DNA from: Synchiropus splendidus
Lineage: Eukaryota > Chordata > Actinopteri > Syngnathiformes > Callionymidae
Assembly (NCBI RefSeq): GCF_027744825.2
Contig: NC_071348.1
Span: forward strand, 1,863,563 to 1,927,562
Reading direction: 5' to 3'
Length of the DNA: 64,000 bases
The position numbers and the translations under genes were made by a program. Below the pieces are notes generated by a model. It was not told where the DNA came from. It saw only the letters and a list, made by a program, of their open reading frames with translations, and did no database searches. Position 1 is the first letter of the stretch; every line of letters begins with the position of its first letter. Positions 1 to 25,689 of this stretch are shown here, piece after piece.

Positions 1-3000
1 CCCTTTGGCAGAGAGACAGGCCTGCGGGTGACACGCACATACATGTCCTCACTGTGTCGTTAACTGCACGTGTGTGTGTGTGCCTCGTTCTTTACATCTT
101 GGCAGGTGAAGCGGGCGACTGCTCAGAGAGTTCGGGATGTACTCCCCGTCTTCATCCACACACCAACACTGACCTGTGGACAGAAAACTTTAACCCCCCT
201 TCAGATTGTTCAAACAAACGCTCCTTCAAACGTCACTGGAACCTGAGGAGTGTTTTAGTGGGAACTTAAGAGTGTGGGTCGGTGTGTGTCTTGCCTGTGC
301 TGTGGTAACATTGTGTGTTGCTCCAGGCTCCGTTGGCGTTGCACTGCGGACTGTAGGGCTGGTACCCCAGCTGCCGTGGCGACTGGAACATCTGTACAGC
401 TGGAACCAAGAATGACATCATCACTCTGCAGCACATTATGGACTTGCTCATGTGATGCGATAGAGCCCACTTGAGGTTGCAGCCAATCGCAGCGCAGCTC
501 TGGAGCGACTCAGCAGTGGGTCTGTCAGCGCCAACTCCTCCTCTGATTGGTTGACCTGCAGTTCCTTGCTGGTCAGACGCAGACCATCAGCCAACAAGAA
601 GCCATAGCCCAAAGGAAAGTGGGCGGAGCCTGAGAGTGCCACCATCGACTTCACCTCCTGTCTGAAGGCATCAACTTCGGCTAGCGCCTGCAAACAGCCA
701 CCTCCTAGATCCGGAGCAGGACCAGCGTGTGAGCAGAAGTAAACCAACTGGACCGCGCTTGAATCTAGTCTTACCTGCAGAGGACAGAGGATCTCTGACC
801 TCAGTCTCTGGACCTAAAACAAACATCCATCTTCAAAGTTCATCACCGCAACAATGAGTTTCACTCATGGCCTGGAAGTCTCATTAAACCACTTACAGCT
901 GATGGCGCCCCCTGTGGAGGGAGTGGATGCTGTCTTTCCCTTGGCATCCACGCAGAAGCAGCGCGCACCGACACACTGCAGCGGCATGAAGCTGCCGCTT
1001 GGCGAGCATGCCGGGACATAGATCTCGGCGCCGGCTGCCAGGTTGTCTCGGACCTTCAGTGCAGCCGCTCGCTCTCGTTGGCAGCGAGTCGGACACTGAG
1101 GTCGGACACCAGACGTCCGTGAACCCATCACCTCACGACCACGAGGATCGACACACCAGCACTCGCCACTATGACACTGGAGTTCCTGGAAGTCTCCAGA
1201 GGCCGTGCAGCGCGGGACAAAGATGGTGGATGCATCCTCCTCAGAGGCCGGACAGGAACGCAGGAGACGAGTCAAGACCTGTGGGAGACATACCACAACA
1301 TTCTGAGGAGGATCTGAGGAGCTGACAGGGACTTGAGGGAACTGACCTGCTCCAGTGAGACTGATTCCGAAGAGACCTTCTCCGTCAGTGTGTGTTGGAG
1401 GTTGGACAGGAAGTTGGGGTCCTCCAGGGCCTGGCTGACTGACTGGACCAGGCTCTGGTGAGTACGCAGGCGGCTGCTCATGTCCGGGGAAGACAGCCCG
1501 ACCAGCCCAAGGGATCCTCGAGCTCCCAGTGCCCCAGTGAAGTTAAAGGCAGCTGCGCTCTTCAAGAACTTCCCTCCAAACAGGTTCTCCTGGAAGCGGC
1601 GAGGGGATGAGTGGGCCAGCGCCTGCAGGGCTCCAGCCACTGACGGGAACAGACCGTGGAGAACTTCCACCAGGTCAGACAAGAAGGACATTGGATCTGT
1701 CTCTACAGGAAGGAGCAGGCTGAGTGGTCGCAGAAGAGAACGACACAGAACTGGTGATCGACTCGTGGACGTGGAGACGGGTGGGTCTACAGGGCCAGAG
1801 AAGAGACGGGACAGGGCCAAACGACGCTTGGAGAGGCAGTCTGGAGTATCATCGGAACCTTGAGGAGAACAGGATCAGAGATATCTCCTTCAGATGTAAA
1901 GGGACCAGGATTTATGGGCTACTCACTGCAGACCAAAGAATCTCCAAACTGTCGAGTCCCAGGAAGTTCTCTGCCCAAGGAATCCACGCACCAACACAGC
2001 CCATCTGGACGGCACTGCTTGGAGCTGAAGGACCCGCTGCGCTCACACGAGGGAGTGACACCGCTGGACGACTCCAAGGACGCTCTGCGCTCCTCCTCAC
2101 AGGCTGATGGACCTTTGGAACCAAGGGGACTGAAAGGTCAGAGAGCTGAGGGAGGTGAAGAAGTGAAGGTTGGCTGAATGAAGAGCCACAAGACAAGATG
2201 AAAGGCAGGTAGGTGATGCGGGAAAGAGATGTCTAGACACTTGTTTGGTGACTGGAAAATGAGTGTAGCAGGTCGTGACTTGGGATGCAGAAACATGGTT
2301 GTGACATAAGAAGGTTGGATGTTCGTCAGCAGACATTCAAAGTTAGTTGGTGAAAGGTCAGTTTTGTAGGTCACAGGGATGAGTGGATTGAGAACAGGAC
2401 TCACATCTGAAATGTCCGGTGACTGCAAGGCGAACTCCCAGCAGCCTTCGCTGCAGGACTCGGTATATGTTGCTCTGAGAGAACAAGCGGCCAGAACCGA
2501 GACCAGAGAAAGCTGAGTCGTATACCTCAGAGAGGAGGAGCTCCAGACCTGGACAGAAGCAAGTCAGCTACCGCCGCACTCGACTACGTTATGTGTAGAT
2601 GCAGGTCTCAACGTACCAGTGTTTTCCATCTCTCGGCCTCGACTATCCGAGCAGAAGCAGTAGGACGAGACCATCGGGAAAAACCTCCTGAAGCTGGTGA
2701 ACGTCTCGAAGGCCTCTGGGAACCTGAGGAACATGAGTGATCACACATGGACCTCGGTGGTTAGTCACAGAACACAGACCTGTTGAAGGAGTGCAGCAGG
2801 TCCAGCTCTGTTCGATCTGTCACATTGATGAATTTACACTGAACCGGGAGGAAGTGTCCGTCGTCAGTGCACTGAGGAGGGGAGGACGGGCGAGCGTCGT
2901 GGAGGAGGCGGCGGGTTCGGACCTCACAGCTGCCAGGACCTGTGTGTTCCGCAGTTCGGATTTAACAAGTGAGGCTCATTCAGACAGAAGTACTGCGTAC

Positions 3001-3763
3001 AATGTGCTGGTCTCCCGTTCTGTCTGGTCCCGTAGAGCTCCATCCCATCCTGGTCCACGCACCAACACTGCCCCTGGCTGGACTCACACTGGATCTGCTG
3101 GAAGCGTCCAGAGGGGGAGCACTGGAGGACGGACTGAAGCTGGCAGGGAGTTGGACCTGGGGACACAGTGAAGTCCTGCAGGAGTTCATCAACCGTGCGT
3201 TATCGTGTGGTTCTCACAGTGCAGGGCGGAGCCGCTGGTTCGAGTGCCGACGACCTCCTGGCCTTGCGCGTCCACACACCAGCACTCCTGCTTCTGCTGG
3301 CTGCACTGCACTGACCTACAGACGGATGACATCACCATCAGCGTGCACATGCGAGGAGCACACCTGAGCTCTCACCTGAACTGTCCATCCGCGGTGCAGT
3401 GAGGAGTGTGCCCCTGCTGACCACCTGCGCCCCGCAATGTCTCGCACCGGCTCATGCCATCCGACTCCAGCTGGTACTCTGGGGCAACACGACAGAGACC
3501 AGACTCACAAACAGACAGTCAAACCTCACAACAAGAGTTTTGGGGAAACTGGGGTTTGCATGTTCTCTGGCTGTGTTTTTATTCCAGAATGATGCCCTTT
3601 TTATGAAAACCAGTGTGCCATGTTTGGCAGGCTCCTAGCTAAAAGCCTGTTTCGGGAGTCTGAGTTCCACGTGTGTTCAGGTGAGCGTCTCACCTGAAGC
3701 CTTGGCATGTAGCAGCATCGGGCAGCACAGCAGGATGCAGGAGAGGCGCAGCAGTCGGTCCAT
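1..3763 (-). CDS. tg: Thyroglobulin, 5' part of the gene (exons 1-14 and start of 15)
   Basis: Secreted precursor of thyroid hormone, stored in follicle colloid and iodinated there. Exons read on the minus strand: 3763-3694, 3478-3376, 3315-3218, 3156-3001, 2939-2780, 2723-2617, 2548-2405, 2112-1927, 1858-1347, 1278-897, 813-775, 704-471, 399-295, 173-96 and 21-1 (partial). All junction phases agree. The product begins with a signal peptide (MDRLLRLSCILLCC). The first residues after it, EYQ, match the EYQ of human mature thyroglobulin, whose Tyr5 is the main hormone-forming site. Thyroglobulin type-1 repeats follow, recognisable by CWCVD and similar cores, including the split third repeat and the block with NLFGGKF and GALGARG that precedes repeat 5. 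Introns are very short. The intron after the 399-295 exon appears to use a GC donor. Repeat 7 looks almost absent. The 3' two thirds, including the cholinesterase-like domain, lie outside the window. Confidence 0.93.
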
Positions 3764-3797
3764 CACGGCGGCTGTGATGAGCTGCGCTCACCGGGCC

Positions 3798-3806
3798 CTT
3801 ATAAAG
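3798..3806 (-). promoter_or_regulatory. Likely TATA box of tg
   Basis: Read on the minus strand the sequence is CTTTATAAG, 35-43 bases upstream of the tg start codon at 3763. At the usual TATA-to-start distance, transcription would begin about 10 bases before the ATG, giving a very short leader. This is inferred from sequence only. Confidence 0.55.
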
Positions 3807-4565
3807 CCACAGACTTGCTGAGTCACCATCTGCACCTGACGCACCTTCGGCACTCCTCATCCTTGTCTGTCTGCCCGCCTGGAACCAAGTCCTGGTGGTG
3901 TGACAAGTAGGGCGCTGTGATTGGATGAGAGGACGTCAAGAGGAGACTGTGACCCACATGAAAACCAGAATAAAATAACAAGCTGTGTTCTTCAACATCA
4001 GCACAAAACTTTGCGCCTGAAACAAGCAAACATTTGCTCTTGCTCCTTCCTGCTACACGCTACGACTCAAAAACAGTCAAGACAATGAAACACACCAGCT
4101 ATCAAAACAGCATGCAATAATTCCAATGTGTCTTCAGTTGCAACACACACACACATTTGTGCCATCGCCCTTTCCCCAGCCTCTCCCCCTGAACACATGG
4201 CTCACCTGAACCAGAACTCGGAGCCAAACTGAAACATAATCATCATCACCCAGTTATTTTGAAGGCTTCATCCTCAGATTGTGGGGTCCAGCCAAAAGGA
4301 TAGTGTTTCGTCAAGAATTGGTCCCCACAAAGGCCAATAAACAAGCCCACACACTGTCTGTACTCTGACAGACTGCAACATGACAGCAGTTACGTTGCAG
4401 TTCACTTCCTTTGCGTTTGTTTGGGGAACTTTAGAATTACAAATACAGTTAGTTTATCACGAAGACGCCCGAGTGTGGTGACCACGACTGTGTGAAACGG
4501 AGAGAGGAAGTTGAAGCATTTCTTCTCAGAGCTGCTTTGAGTAGACACGTCTGAAGAGGCTGCTG
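3807..4565. other. Intergenic region between tg and the Ig gene
   Basis: Head-to-head spacer between tg (-) and the Ig-domain gene (+). It holds a short CA run near 4145 and one copy of the dispersed GTGGGGTC repeat family at about 4275-4345. No coding exon was recognised. Confidence 0.6.
4270..4345 (-). repeat. Dispersed repeat copy (GTGGGGTC/CCCCACAA family), reverse orientation
   Basis: Contains TGTGGGGTCCAGCC and GGTCCCCACAAAGG. The same words in the same spacing occur at about 34450-34665 and 57800-58070. All three copies lie next to GT/CA runs, which fits a short interspersed teleost repeat. The family was not identified. Confidence 0.45.
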
Positions 4566-5890
4566 ATGGATGTCCAGAAGCTTGTGTGGTCCAGTGTGTT
4601 GTGCTTGGTCCTGCTGACTGGTGAGACCTTCCTCACGTCTTGTGTCTTCTGCTGATAGACCAGTTCTGTGTCTGCCTCATGACTGGCTCGGATCCCTTCA
4701 CCTTGTTCGGGGTGTAGGAGCTTGTTAAAGTCTCAGATCTTTCCAACATGTGTCTTCATCTGTCGTGTCCACATTCTGAATCTTGAGTCACCAGAATGAC
4801 CTCACAGCAGTCTGGACTCTCAAGTCTCCATTCCAGTTTCAAGTCAAGAAAGCAACTCCAACAAAAGTGCTGGCCACTTCAGTTTATTTATGCAAGTCAC
4901 AAGTCGCCTTAGTTCCAAATCTCTTCTGAAGTGAAAGGCTCCATCGATGTCTGGAGTCTTCAAAGCGCTCCAGGTCATCTTGTTGTGTGTTACAGGTGTG
5001 CTGGGTCAGAGGATCCCACAGGTCCACGATGAAGACCCCAGCTGTGCTGTCAAAGGCTCCACAGTCACCATCCCCTGCTCCTTCACTCGCACACACCAGA
5101 TCATCAGAGTCCGCTGGTGTGTCAGTCATTTGATCTGTCAGGGCTCGACTCCATCTGTATATGACAGCAGTTCACCTGGGTGTCACCCTCGCTATCGCTA
5201 CCTGGGGGACAAGACAGCAAACTGCACCCTGCAGATCACAGATGTTCAGCATGAGGACAGCACCACCTTCCGCTTCAGGATGGAGGCTGAAGATAATAAA
5301 GGACACTTTACGGGTCGAAATGGCGCGAACGTCACAGTGACAGGTGAGAGCCGTCACTCGAGCTCTTCACCGGTGGGGACTTTGGACAGCATCAGTGACA
5401 GTAAGCTCTGTTCAGGTGGTCCTCGAATGAAGATCAGCTCATCCAGAGACACCTGGAGAGTTGGAAACACCATCATGCTGCGCTGCTCCTCTGACTGCAC
5501 CTTCCATGACCTGCAAATCATGTGGAGGAAAGACAACCTAACCGTCCCGAGAGAGACCGGCCCCTCCCTGACTCTTGAGTCCCTCACTGAGGCGGACTCT
5601 GGAAGCTACAATTGTGCTCTGAAGAGCAGGTTCTGGACCATGTCTGAGGACTTCTCCCTTATAGTCTCAGGTCAGTTAACTCTGGACAGTGACTGAAGAA
5701 CTCTTCTGAGATAGTAAAACACACACACACACACACATATACATGTATAAACTATTGAGTTTGGTTTGTCAATGAGCCTCCCCCGGCAGGCTCAGCACCT
5801 CCAGGACAGTGCGAGGGCCTTCAGGCCTTCACACTGCTGCACTCTGGCCTCGGAATGTCCCCTCAGTGCAGGGCCAGCAAGTCAATCTGA
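4566..5890 (+). CDS. CD22/sialoadhesin-like protein with two Ig domains, no visible membrane segment
   Basis: Exons 4566-4620, 4996-5343, 5416-5670 and 5790-5890, all joined in phase 1, give about 252 residues. Exon 1 is a signal peptide (MDVQKLVWSSVLCLVLLTG). Exon 2 is a V-type Ig domain beginning GVLGQ, with the CAVKGSTVTIPCSF motif typical of teleost CD22-like receptors and the CTLQITDVQ block before the second half. Exon 3 is a C2-type domain (MLRCSSDC to GSYNCAL). Exon 4 encodes a short tail with no hydrophobic segment and stops at 5888-5890. Family members are normally type I membrane receptors, so this is either a secreted form, a decaying gene, or a gene whose later exons were missed. 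The predicted start at 4947 was rejected because a splice acceptor at 4991-4995 joins the signal exon in frame. Confidence 0.72.
5718..5738. repeat. (AC)n microsatellite
   Basis: Uninterrupted AC repeat in the intron between exons 3 and 4 of the Ig gene. Confidence 0.95.
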
Positions 5891-6201
5891 TGACCTTTGA
5901 CAACAGTTTGGTCGTCAAGTCAACCCAGATTGTCAGTTCATTGTCAGAACAGTGGTAATATATATATCACAACAGACTTCAACAAGTGGCCCCAGGCACC
6001 ATGTCGCTGTGTGTTAACCCAATCCAGACTTGACTACTTTTTATCCTCTCTCCGCCTGAGCGAAACAAACCACTGTCTGTTCTCCTCCACTTCACAGGAC
6101 CTGTGCTCGCAGGGGTCAGTGAGGGACGCGGTGTGCACACGCTCTTCGACTTCTTCACCCCGACACCGATTTCTTCAATTACGATAATTACAACGCAATT
6201 A

Positions 6202-6207
6202 AATAAA
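6202..6207 (+). terminator. Polyadenylation signal AATAAA of the Ig gene
   Basis: AATAAA lies 312 bases after the stop codon of the Ig gene. The sequence after it (6210-6560) is T-rich and shows no coding exon. The cmtm6 transcript converges from the other side. Confidence 0.5.
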
Positions 6208-6577
6208 GCTTTCAAACGTCTGTTTATGAGGGGAGTCCGGCTCTCTACCTCGCTCTTGAATGACATGTTTATTAAATCATTTACTTTCCGCAAACTTTCA
6301 CTTTATATGTATATTCTGCTTCAGTCAACAGTTTAATTCCTCATCATTTATACATTTTTTTGCTTGCCTTTGCTGTGATTTTCTTTATTTCGATTTCAGA
6401 CCTTCTTTCAACAATTCACATCATTTTTCTATGTTGTTACCGAGCCGTTTCATTTTTCATTCAATGCATCCATCACCATCTTTAAACAGTGAATAACGTC
6501 CCATCCCAGGAGGCCTGTCGATACACAAAAACACACACGCTTATTTTTTTCAAGAGAGAAAACAGTCATGATTCAGA

Positions 6578-6583
6578 TTTATT
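6578..6583 (-). terminator. Possible polyadenylation signal of cmtm6
   Basis: TTTATT on the plus strand, AATAAA on the minus strand, about 660 bases past the cmtm6 stop codon. The stretch 6584-7239 would be its 3' untranslated region. It is AT-rich and holds no other recognisable feature. Confidence 0.4.
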
Positions 6584-7239
6584 CAGGATTGTCTGGACAC
6601 ATGCTCACTGGTGACTGAAATGTTGGGGAGTCAGCACAATGAAAGCTCAAGATTAGTTTGCACTTAAAAAGTCTAAAAAAATGGAATTTTTCGTCACAGG
6701 AATCATGAGAAATATTTCAATATAATTAGACGCGATAATGGCTTTGATAGCAGGTAAAACAACGACTCACACTCAAGTAAAAAATTCTGGACACAAGTTA
6801 AAAACACTTTACAAGCGGAATAAAAGTGAATTAAAATGATCAACACTAGTGAAGATTTATCAATCATCAACATAACTTATGATTTGAGACGATTGGCATA
6901 TTTCCCACAAGACACTGGTTAAGTTAACAGAACAAAACAAGAGCGAGAGAAGACCCACCGAAATACGTCACAACTTCATTTTCAGGATGTTAAACTGTGA
7001 CAGTGGATGTTTCAGTGGAACCTTGCTGCAGCGTTTACGTAACAAGGAGCAGGAAATAAATACAAGTCTGGATGAGCCCGAAGTGACAGCATCACGGTCC
7101 GACTGTGATTTAAAACTTGAATAAAAACAGTCTTCCTTGCCGAGCTAAAGCTCATGAGGCTCAAGAGACTGACAGTCCAAGCTGAGGAGCGACATGGTTG
7201 GGGGCGGAGCTAAAGCACACAGCACGTAACAGACGGCGG

Positions 7240-8858
7240 TTAGACATTGCTGGGGGCGAGCTCTTCGGTCTCAGGTGACGGCTCTGCTGCTGGTCCGTTT
7301 CCGGCAGGCTTGCCTGGCGCCTGATTCTTAAACGGTAAACCAGAAGTCATCAAGGTCAGTGCGACATCACAGGCGAACGCCGCCGTCGCCAGGAAGCCAA
7401 ACACCTAGAGAGAAGGAAGAGCCGAGAAAGAGTCACTCAGTGGTTATTTAGAGTCAGAGTCAGTGAAGAGTCAGTGAGTCACGAGCGCAGCTCTCACCAC
7501 GGCGGCGACCTCCACGCTCCTACCACTGTTGCTGGCAGCAAAGAGGGCGGAGCTGATGAAGAAGAGCAGAGCGGTGAGGGCCGTGTAGACAAAGTCCTGC
7601 CGAGAAGAAACAGACCACGTTCACCTCCACGGCGGAATCACGGAAACAAGTCACTGTGAAGAGATGGGGTTACCAGCTGTGGCCAGTAGGTGAAGCCAAC
7701 TTTTTCGTGCAGCTGAGTGGACAGCAGCGCGAGGAGCAGCAGCGTGAAGAGGAGCGCCGAGCAGCTGATGAACTCAAAGAAATACAGCGGGCTGCAATTG
7801 ATGCAGCTGGTGACCGTCTCCTCCAGGATGAAGGCCACCAGAGAGAACACCTGGAGCAGAAACCACAGGCAGGTGAGATACACTCGGGCAGGGAGCTCCC
7901 ACACGGTGACAGTGGGGGCTCAACATTCACGTCGGATGAGTGCGATGTGGTGGTTTGCCAGTGTGACCTCACAGTGACTTCCTGTTGGGGCCTCAGGAAG
8001 CTACAGTTGAGGAAGCGAAAGTGCTGCGAGAGCTGATGACCGTCCGCTGTTGCAACACTGACCAGGAGGTGAGCACAAAACCGCTCTGCTCCCCCACCAC
8101 TGCCACACGAGGCTGCGGTCACATGACCCCCAACACCTGGAGTCGAAGCCCAACCAGAGGGCAGTGGCCCGGAGATGCTCATCCAGCGTCAACACTTCTT
8201 TAACAGCTTCCCCTTACATGTCTTTCAGTCATTAACCCCAAAATAAAACCTGTTTTCATTCCCCCAATGATGACGGAAATCAAAACTTCTAGTTTTTGTC
8301 CCATTTCTTTCGAAAACGTTTTTTTTTCACTTTACAAATTTCTGAAATATTTAGTTTCTCTTTCTTAAACAATGAGGATTTTTAATCCCTGAAAAACATC
8401 AAACATCTGGCGACTTTCGAAATACTTTAAAACTTCCTCTTTTGAAGAGTCACAAACGTAGTTTTGTACTTCTTCAGTGGTTGAGGTCATTCGATTTTTG
8501 ATTTATTTCATCAACAGGTTAGAGCCACATCTGCATTTCCTAATGATAAAATCAAGACCTCATCAGAGTTTACACAAAAGCAAATGAGTTTTGGCACATG
8601 CGTCTCTGACTGACTGACTCCCTTCTCAACATCTGACATGACCGTTAATGAGTCACCTCCGCGTTTGTGAACACAACCAAACATGGCCGACAGCATCCTG
8701 ACGGTCCGCTGAGCCGGGGCCTCGGCCTGTTCAAGAGCCTGCTAGGGACAGTTTGGAGCCATCGATGAACTGGACAGTAGGAGGAAACTGGAGGGCTTTA
8801 TGCCACTGAGCAGCGGCACCAGGGAGCGATGGCTCTTCTGGAGAACCAGAGCTCCAAA

Positions 8859-8889
<31 letters not shown>

Positions 8890-9089
8890 GTGTTAATCTA
8901 TCTCAAGCGGTGAGATGGAATCTGACAGTGAGAGCAGGAATCCCGCATGAGGACCTTGTGTCTGTGACTCACCACTTGCACGACTTTGACGGCGGCCCGC
9001 TTCCAGCACAGAAGTTTATTGGGGAGTATGAACCAGGTGCTGCTTCCGTTGGAGATGGTGGTGGCGGGGTAGACCGGGCTGCTGTCCAT
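7240..9089 (-). CDS. cmtm6: CMTM6, MARVEL-domain four-pass membrane protein
   Basis: Exons on the minus strand are 9089-8973, 7850-7674, 7596-7498 and 7404-7240 (stop TAA). All junctions are phase 0 and the product is 185 residues, against 183 for human CMTM6. The MARVEL domain is clear: a first hydrophobic segment (VFSLVAFILEETV), the signature LYFFEFISCSALL, a long Leu-rich segment, then DFVYTALTALLFFISS and EVAAVVFGFLATAAF. The C-terminal tail is hydrophilic and acidic. In mammals CMTM6 keeps PD-L1 on the cell surface and protects it from lysosomal degradation; that this fish protein does the same is inferred. CMTM4 shares the LYFFEF signature and is the main alternative, but the EETV and short C-terminus favour CMTM6. 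The coding exon has seven untranslated bases before the ATG, with an acceptor at 9097-9102. Confidence 0.85.
8863..8889. repeat. (CA)n microsatellite in cmtm6 intron 1
   Basis: CA repeat just downstream, in transcript direction, of the first cmtm6 coding exon. Confidence 0.9.
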
Positions 9090-9096
9090 CGCGCTG

Positions 9097-10380
9097 CTGC
9101 AGAGACACACAGAGGATTCAGCCTGAAGCTTCTGTCCTTTCTGAGCCGCGTCCGTCCTCACGTGGCTTCAGAGGGAACTCAGTCCACTTCCTGACCACAC
9201 CGATGGGACTCACACAGTCAGAACCAGGAGGCGGTTCTTTATACCGGTAATGCTCAGCAACAACAGAACCTTCACCACTTCACTGCAGGAGATGATGGTA
9301 TTGCATTGTCATGAGCAGGAGAGACGAGACTGCAGATCTGCCTGTGACCCCACTCATAATAGTGAGACAAAGCTACAATACTGACCGGCGTTTGAAGCTT
9401 TAAACGTGTCAAACATCACACGTGGGTGAACAGCGCTGAGGAGCGAGACCTGAAAACCCCTCCCGTTGTTTTGAATATGAAAGTGAAAACAGCATGCGCG
9501 GTGGATAAACATTCGAGGTCAGCGGGTCCCAAGTTACGGTCAATGTTATGAGTAAAACGCACTTCAACAGAGGACTTACATGGGTGAAAAAAGACAAGAC
9601 TCTCTCTCTCAAGGATGAGCTGCTGACGCCTTTCAGTATAAGAGGCAACTATATGCTTCAAAGCAACGTAAGGTGAACTCCCGTTGCGTTCAAGTGCAGA
9701 GGGAAATATGGTTCGATTCGACGCCGAATGAAAGATTTGTGGTTAGTAGAGTGCCTCTCAGTCAGATTCACTTTCCCAAGCAAACAAGCGCCACAAGAGC
9801 CCCTCGTGTATGCAGTCTGGCCTCCGAAAACGAAAGTAAAGCTTCTCATCCTTTCGCGGATTCAAAGGTGACTAAGCGAGACGCGCAGCTTCGACAGAGA
9901 CACGCAAAAGACGTGAACTCACCCAAGTGCGATCTTCTGGTGGACCTGTCGATAGTTAAGCCGCCACAGACTTCCGCATGACTTTTTAAACAGTTAACCA
10001 CTTCCGGTGTGACTACAAGACGTGGGTTTCCCTACGTATAACCGGAAATGGAATATAAGTTTCATTTGAGTCTGATTTTGTAGCTCATGACACTCATTGG
10101 ACGCGCACCGAGGAGACTAATACACAACTTTAAAATGCCGTTTTTAGTCTTTCTACAATCCAGTCTCGTGTTATCAATACTGTAATCTTGTTGGTCTTAC
10201 ATTGACTCGCACATGCACCGGACTCGCGGAAACTGATTTGTCACGCATTGTATATCGCTCGTGATTGTTGTTCTCGTTTCTAACTATTGCGTTCGTGGCT
10301 GTTGTTCTCTCGGCGGCCCGCAGGTGTCGCCAAAGCCCGCGGCTCGGCTCCGCTACTGGAGGGATGACGGAGGCTTCCCC
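9097..10380. other. cmtm6 upstream region and cmtm6/cpne4 divergent promoter zone
   Basis: On the minus strand a good donor (GTGAGT, 9917-9922) would end a noncoding first exon of cmtm6 at 9923, joining the acceptor at 9097-9102. Ets-like ACTTCCGG and CCGGAAAT words at about 10000-10050 suggest the cmtm6 start region. The rest, up to the cpne4 TATA box at 10384, has no recognised exon. Confidence 0.4.
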
Positions 10381-10383
10381 AGA

Positions 10384-10389
10384 TATAAA
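10384..10389 (+). promoter_or_regulatory. Candidate TATA box of cpne4
   Basis: TATAAA in GC-rich context. A GGA-rich stretch follows (10431-10452), then a splice donor (AAG then GTAAAG at 10543). This matches a noncoding first exon at about 10415-10542 spliced to the acceptor at 12661-12666, 21 bases before the cpne4 ATG. The transcription start is inferred. Confidence 0.45.
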
Positions 10390-10542
10390 AGCCAGCACTG
10401 GAGTCAGGAGGCAGTGGAGGCTCCTGCAACCGGAGGAGGAGGAGGAGGAGGATGAAGGCTCGTCTTCAGTTCAGACTGACGGAGCTGGAACTGGAAACTT
10501 TGTGATGCAGAGCTGGTGCCGGATCTTCAGGCTTCTGTGAAG

Positions 10543-24655
<14,113 letters not shown>

Positions 24656-25680
24656 AAGGCGGCGCCGCCCTCTCATGCGTTTACTGTCAATATGTTGTTT
24701 GTGATATGAGAAAGGTGCTACATGCAGCATTTTAGAGTCGTGTGTAGCATCCTGGCTAGCACTAGCATGTTTCTGTTTTGCTATTATGGTAGTGGGCGCT
24801 AGCTTGTTGGTAGAATGTTAGTGAGGAACATCTGCTCGACAGCCCCTGCTCACTCCAAGTCCAGGTCGTGGAGGTGATGGTTGAAGATGCCTCATGAGCT
24901 TCTGGTACCCGGTGCATGCCATCTTGGTTTGACGTCATGGCTCGGTGAGAAAAGGACCGACGTTTGATGTCTCTCTCTTTATTTTAGCAGCAAAATGCTA
25001 ACTGTAGCACCTTTAGCATCTGCCGTGCATGCGGGACCAGAGGAGCTCTCACCTGTGAGCTGGTTGTTCAGGATGGAGACACAAGCACACTAACTAGCGC
25101 CGACCAGCAGCCTCACATGCTACCGTGTGGACAGCATGCTGGGCGGAAGGAATGTTGGTTTTTATGAGACTCTGTTGACATTTGGTGAAAGCGCTTTGGG
25201 CGCCAGCGGCCTTCAGGGCGTCTGCATCTTTACTGTTTCTTGGAACGGCAAAGCAGATGCATGAGCTGTTGTTTTGCATGCTAACCTCCCTGCCGGCTAG
25301 TCGGCGACTAACGGTGGTACTTCGGTGATGTTTACATGTCCCCTGCGATGGGACCTTCTACTCCGGTGCATGTTCATGTGTGCAAGTGTGTGAGTAGATA
25401 TAAAAGCACAACCTCAGTGTTCCGACCGACGTAGAGTGTCATGGTAGTCCAGTCCTTGTGCCGCAGCACCTGCTCCCTTCCAAACCTGCTGCTCATGAGT
25501 CACTGTCATTGATGGGTCACAGGTCTCTGACTAGAGGGTCAGTCACTTGAGTCTTCAGTGTTAAAATCAGGGAGATAGAGGGGCAGGTGTTGGCCACATG
25601 ACTCATGTGTTGTGTAAACATGCAGTACTGTGAGCAAAATGATGGCACGTCTGTTGCGACAATAAAGTTCTATCTTTGAT
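24656..25680 (+). other. 3' untranslated region of cpne4
   Basis: No coding signal follows the stop at 24653-24655. The region is rich in GCTAGC and GCATGCTA words and ends near the AATAAA at 25661-25666. Confidence 0.6.
25661..25666 (+). terminator. Polyadenylation signal AATAAA of cpne4
   Basis: First canonical AATAAA after the cpne4 stop, about 1.0 kb downstream, followed by a T-rich stretch. Confidence 0.65.
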
Positions 25681-25689
25681 CCAGAGTGA

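Noticed and set aside
9673..9981. 102-codon plus-strand frame upstream of cmtm6
   Set aside because: It is antisense to the likely noncoding first exon of cmtm6 and has no family resemblance.
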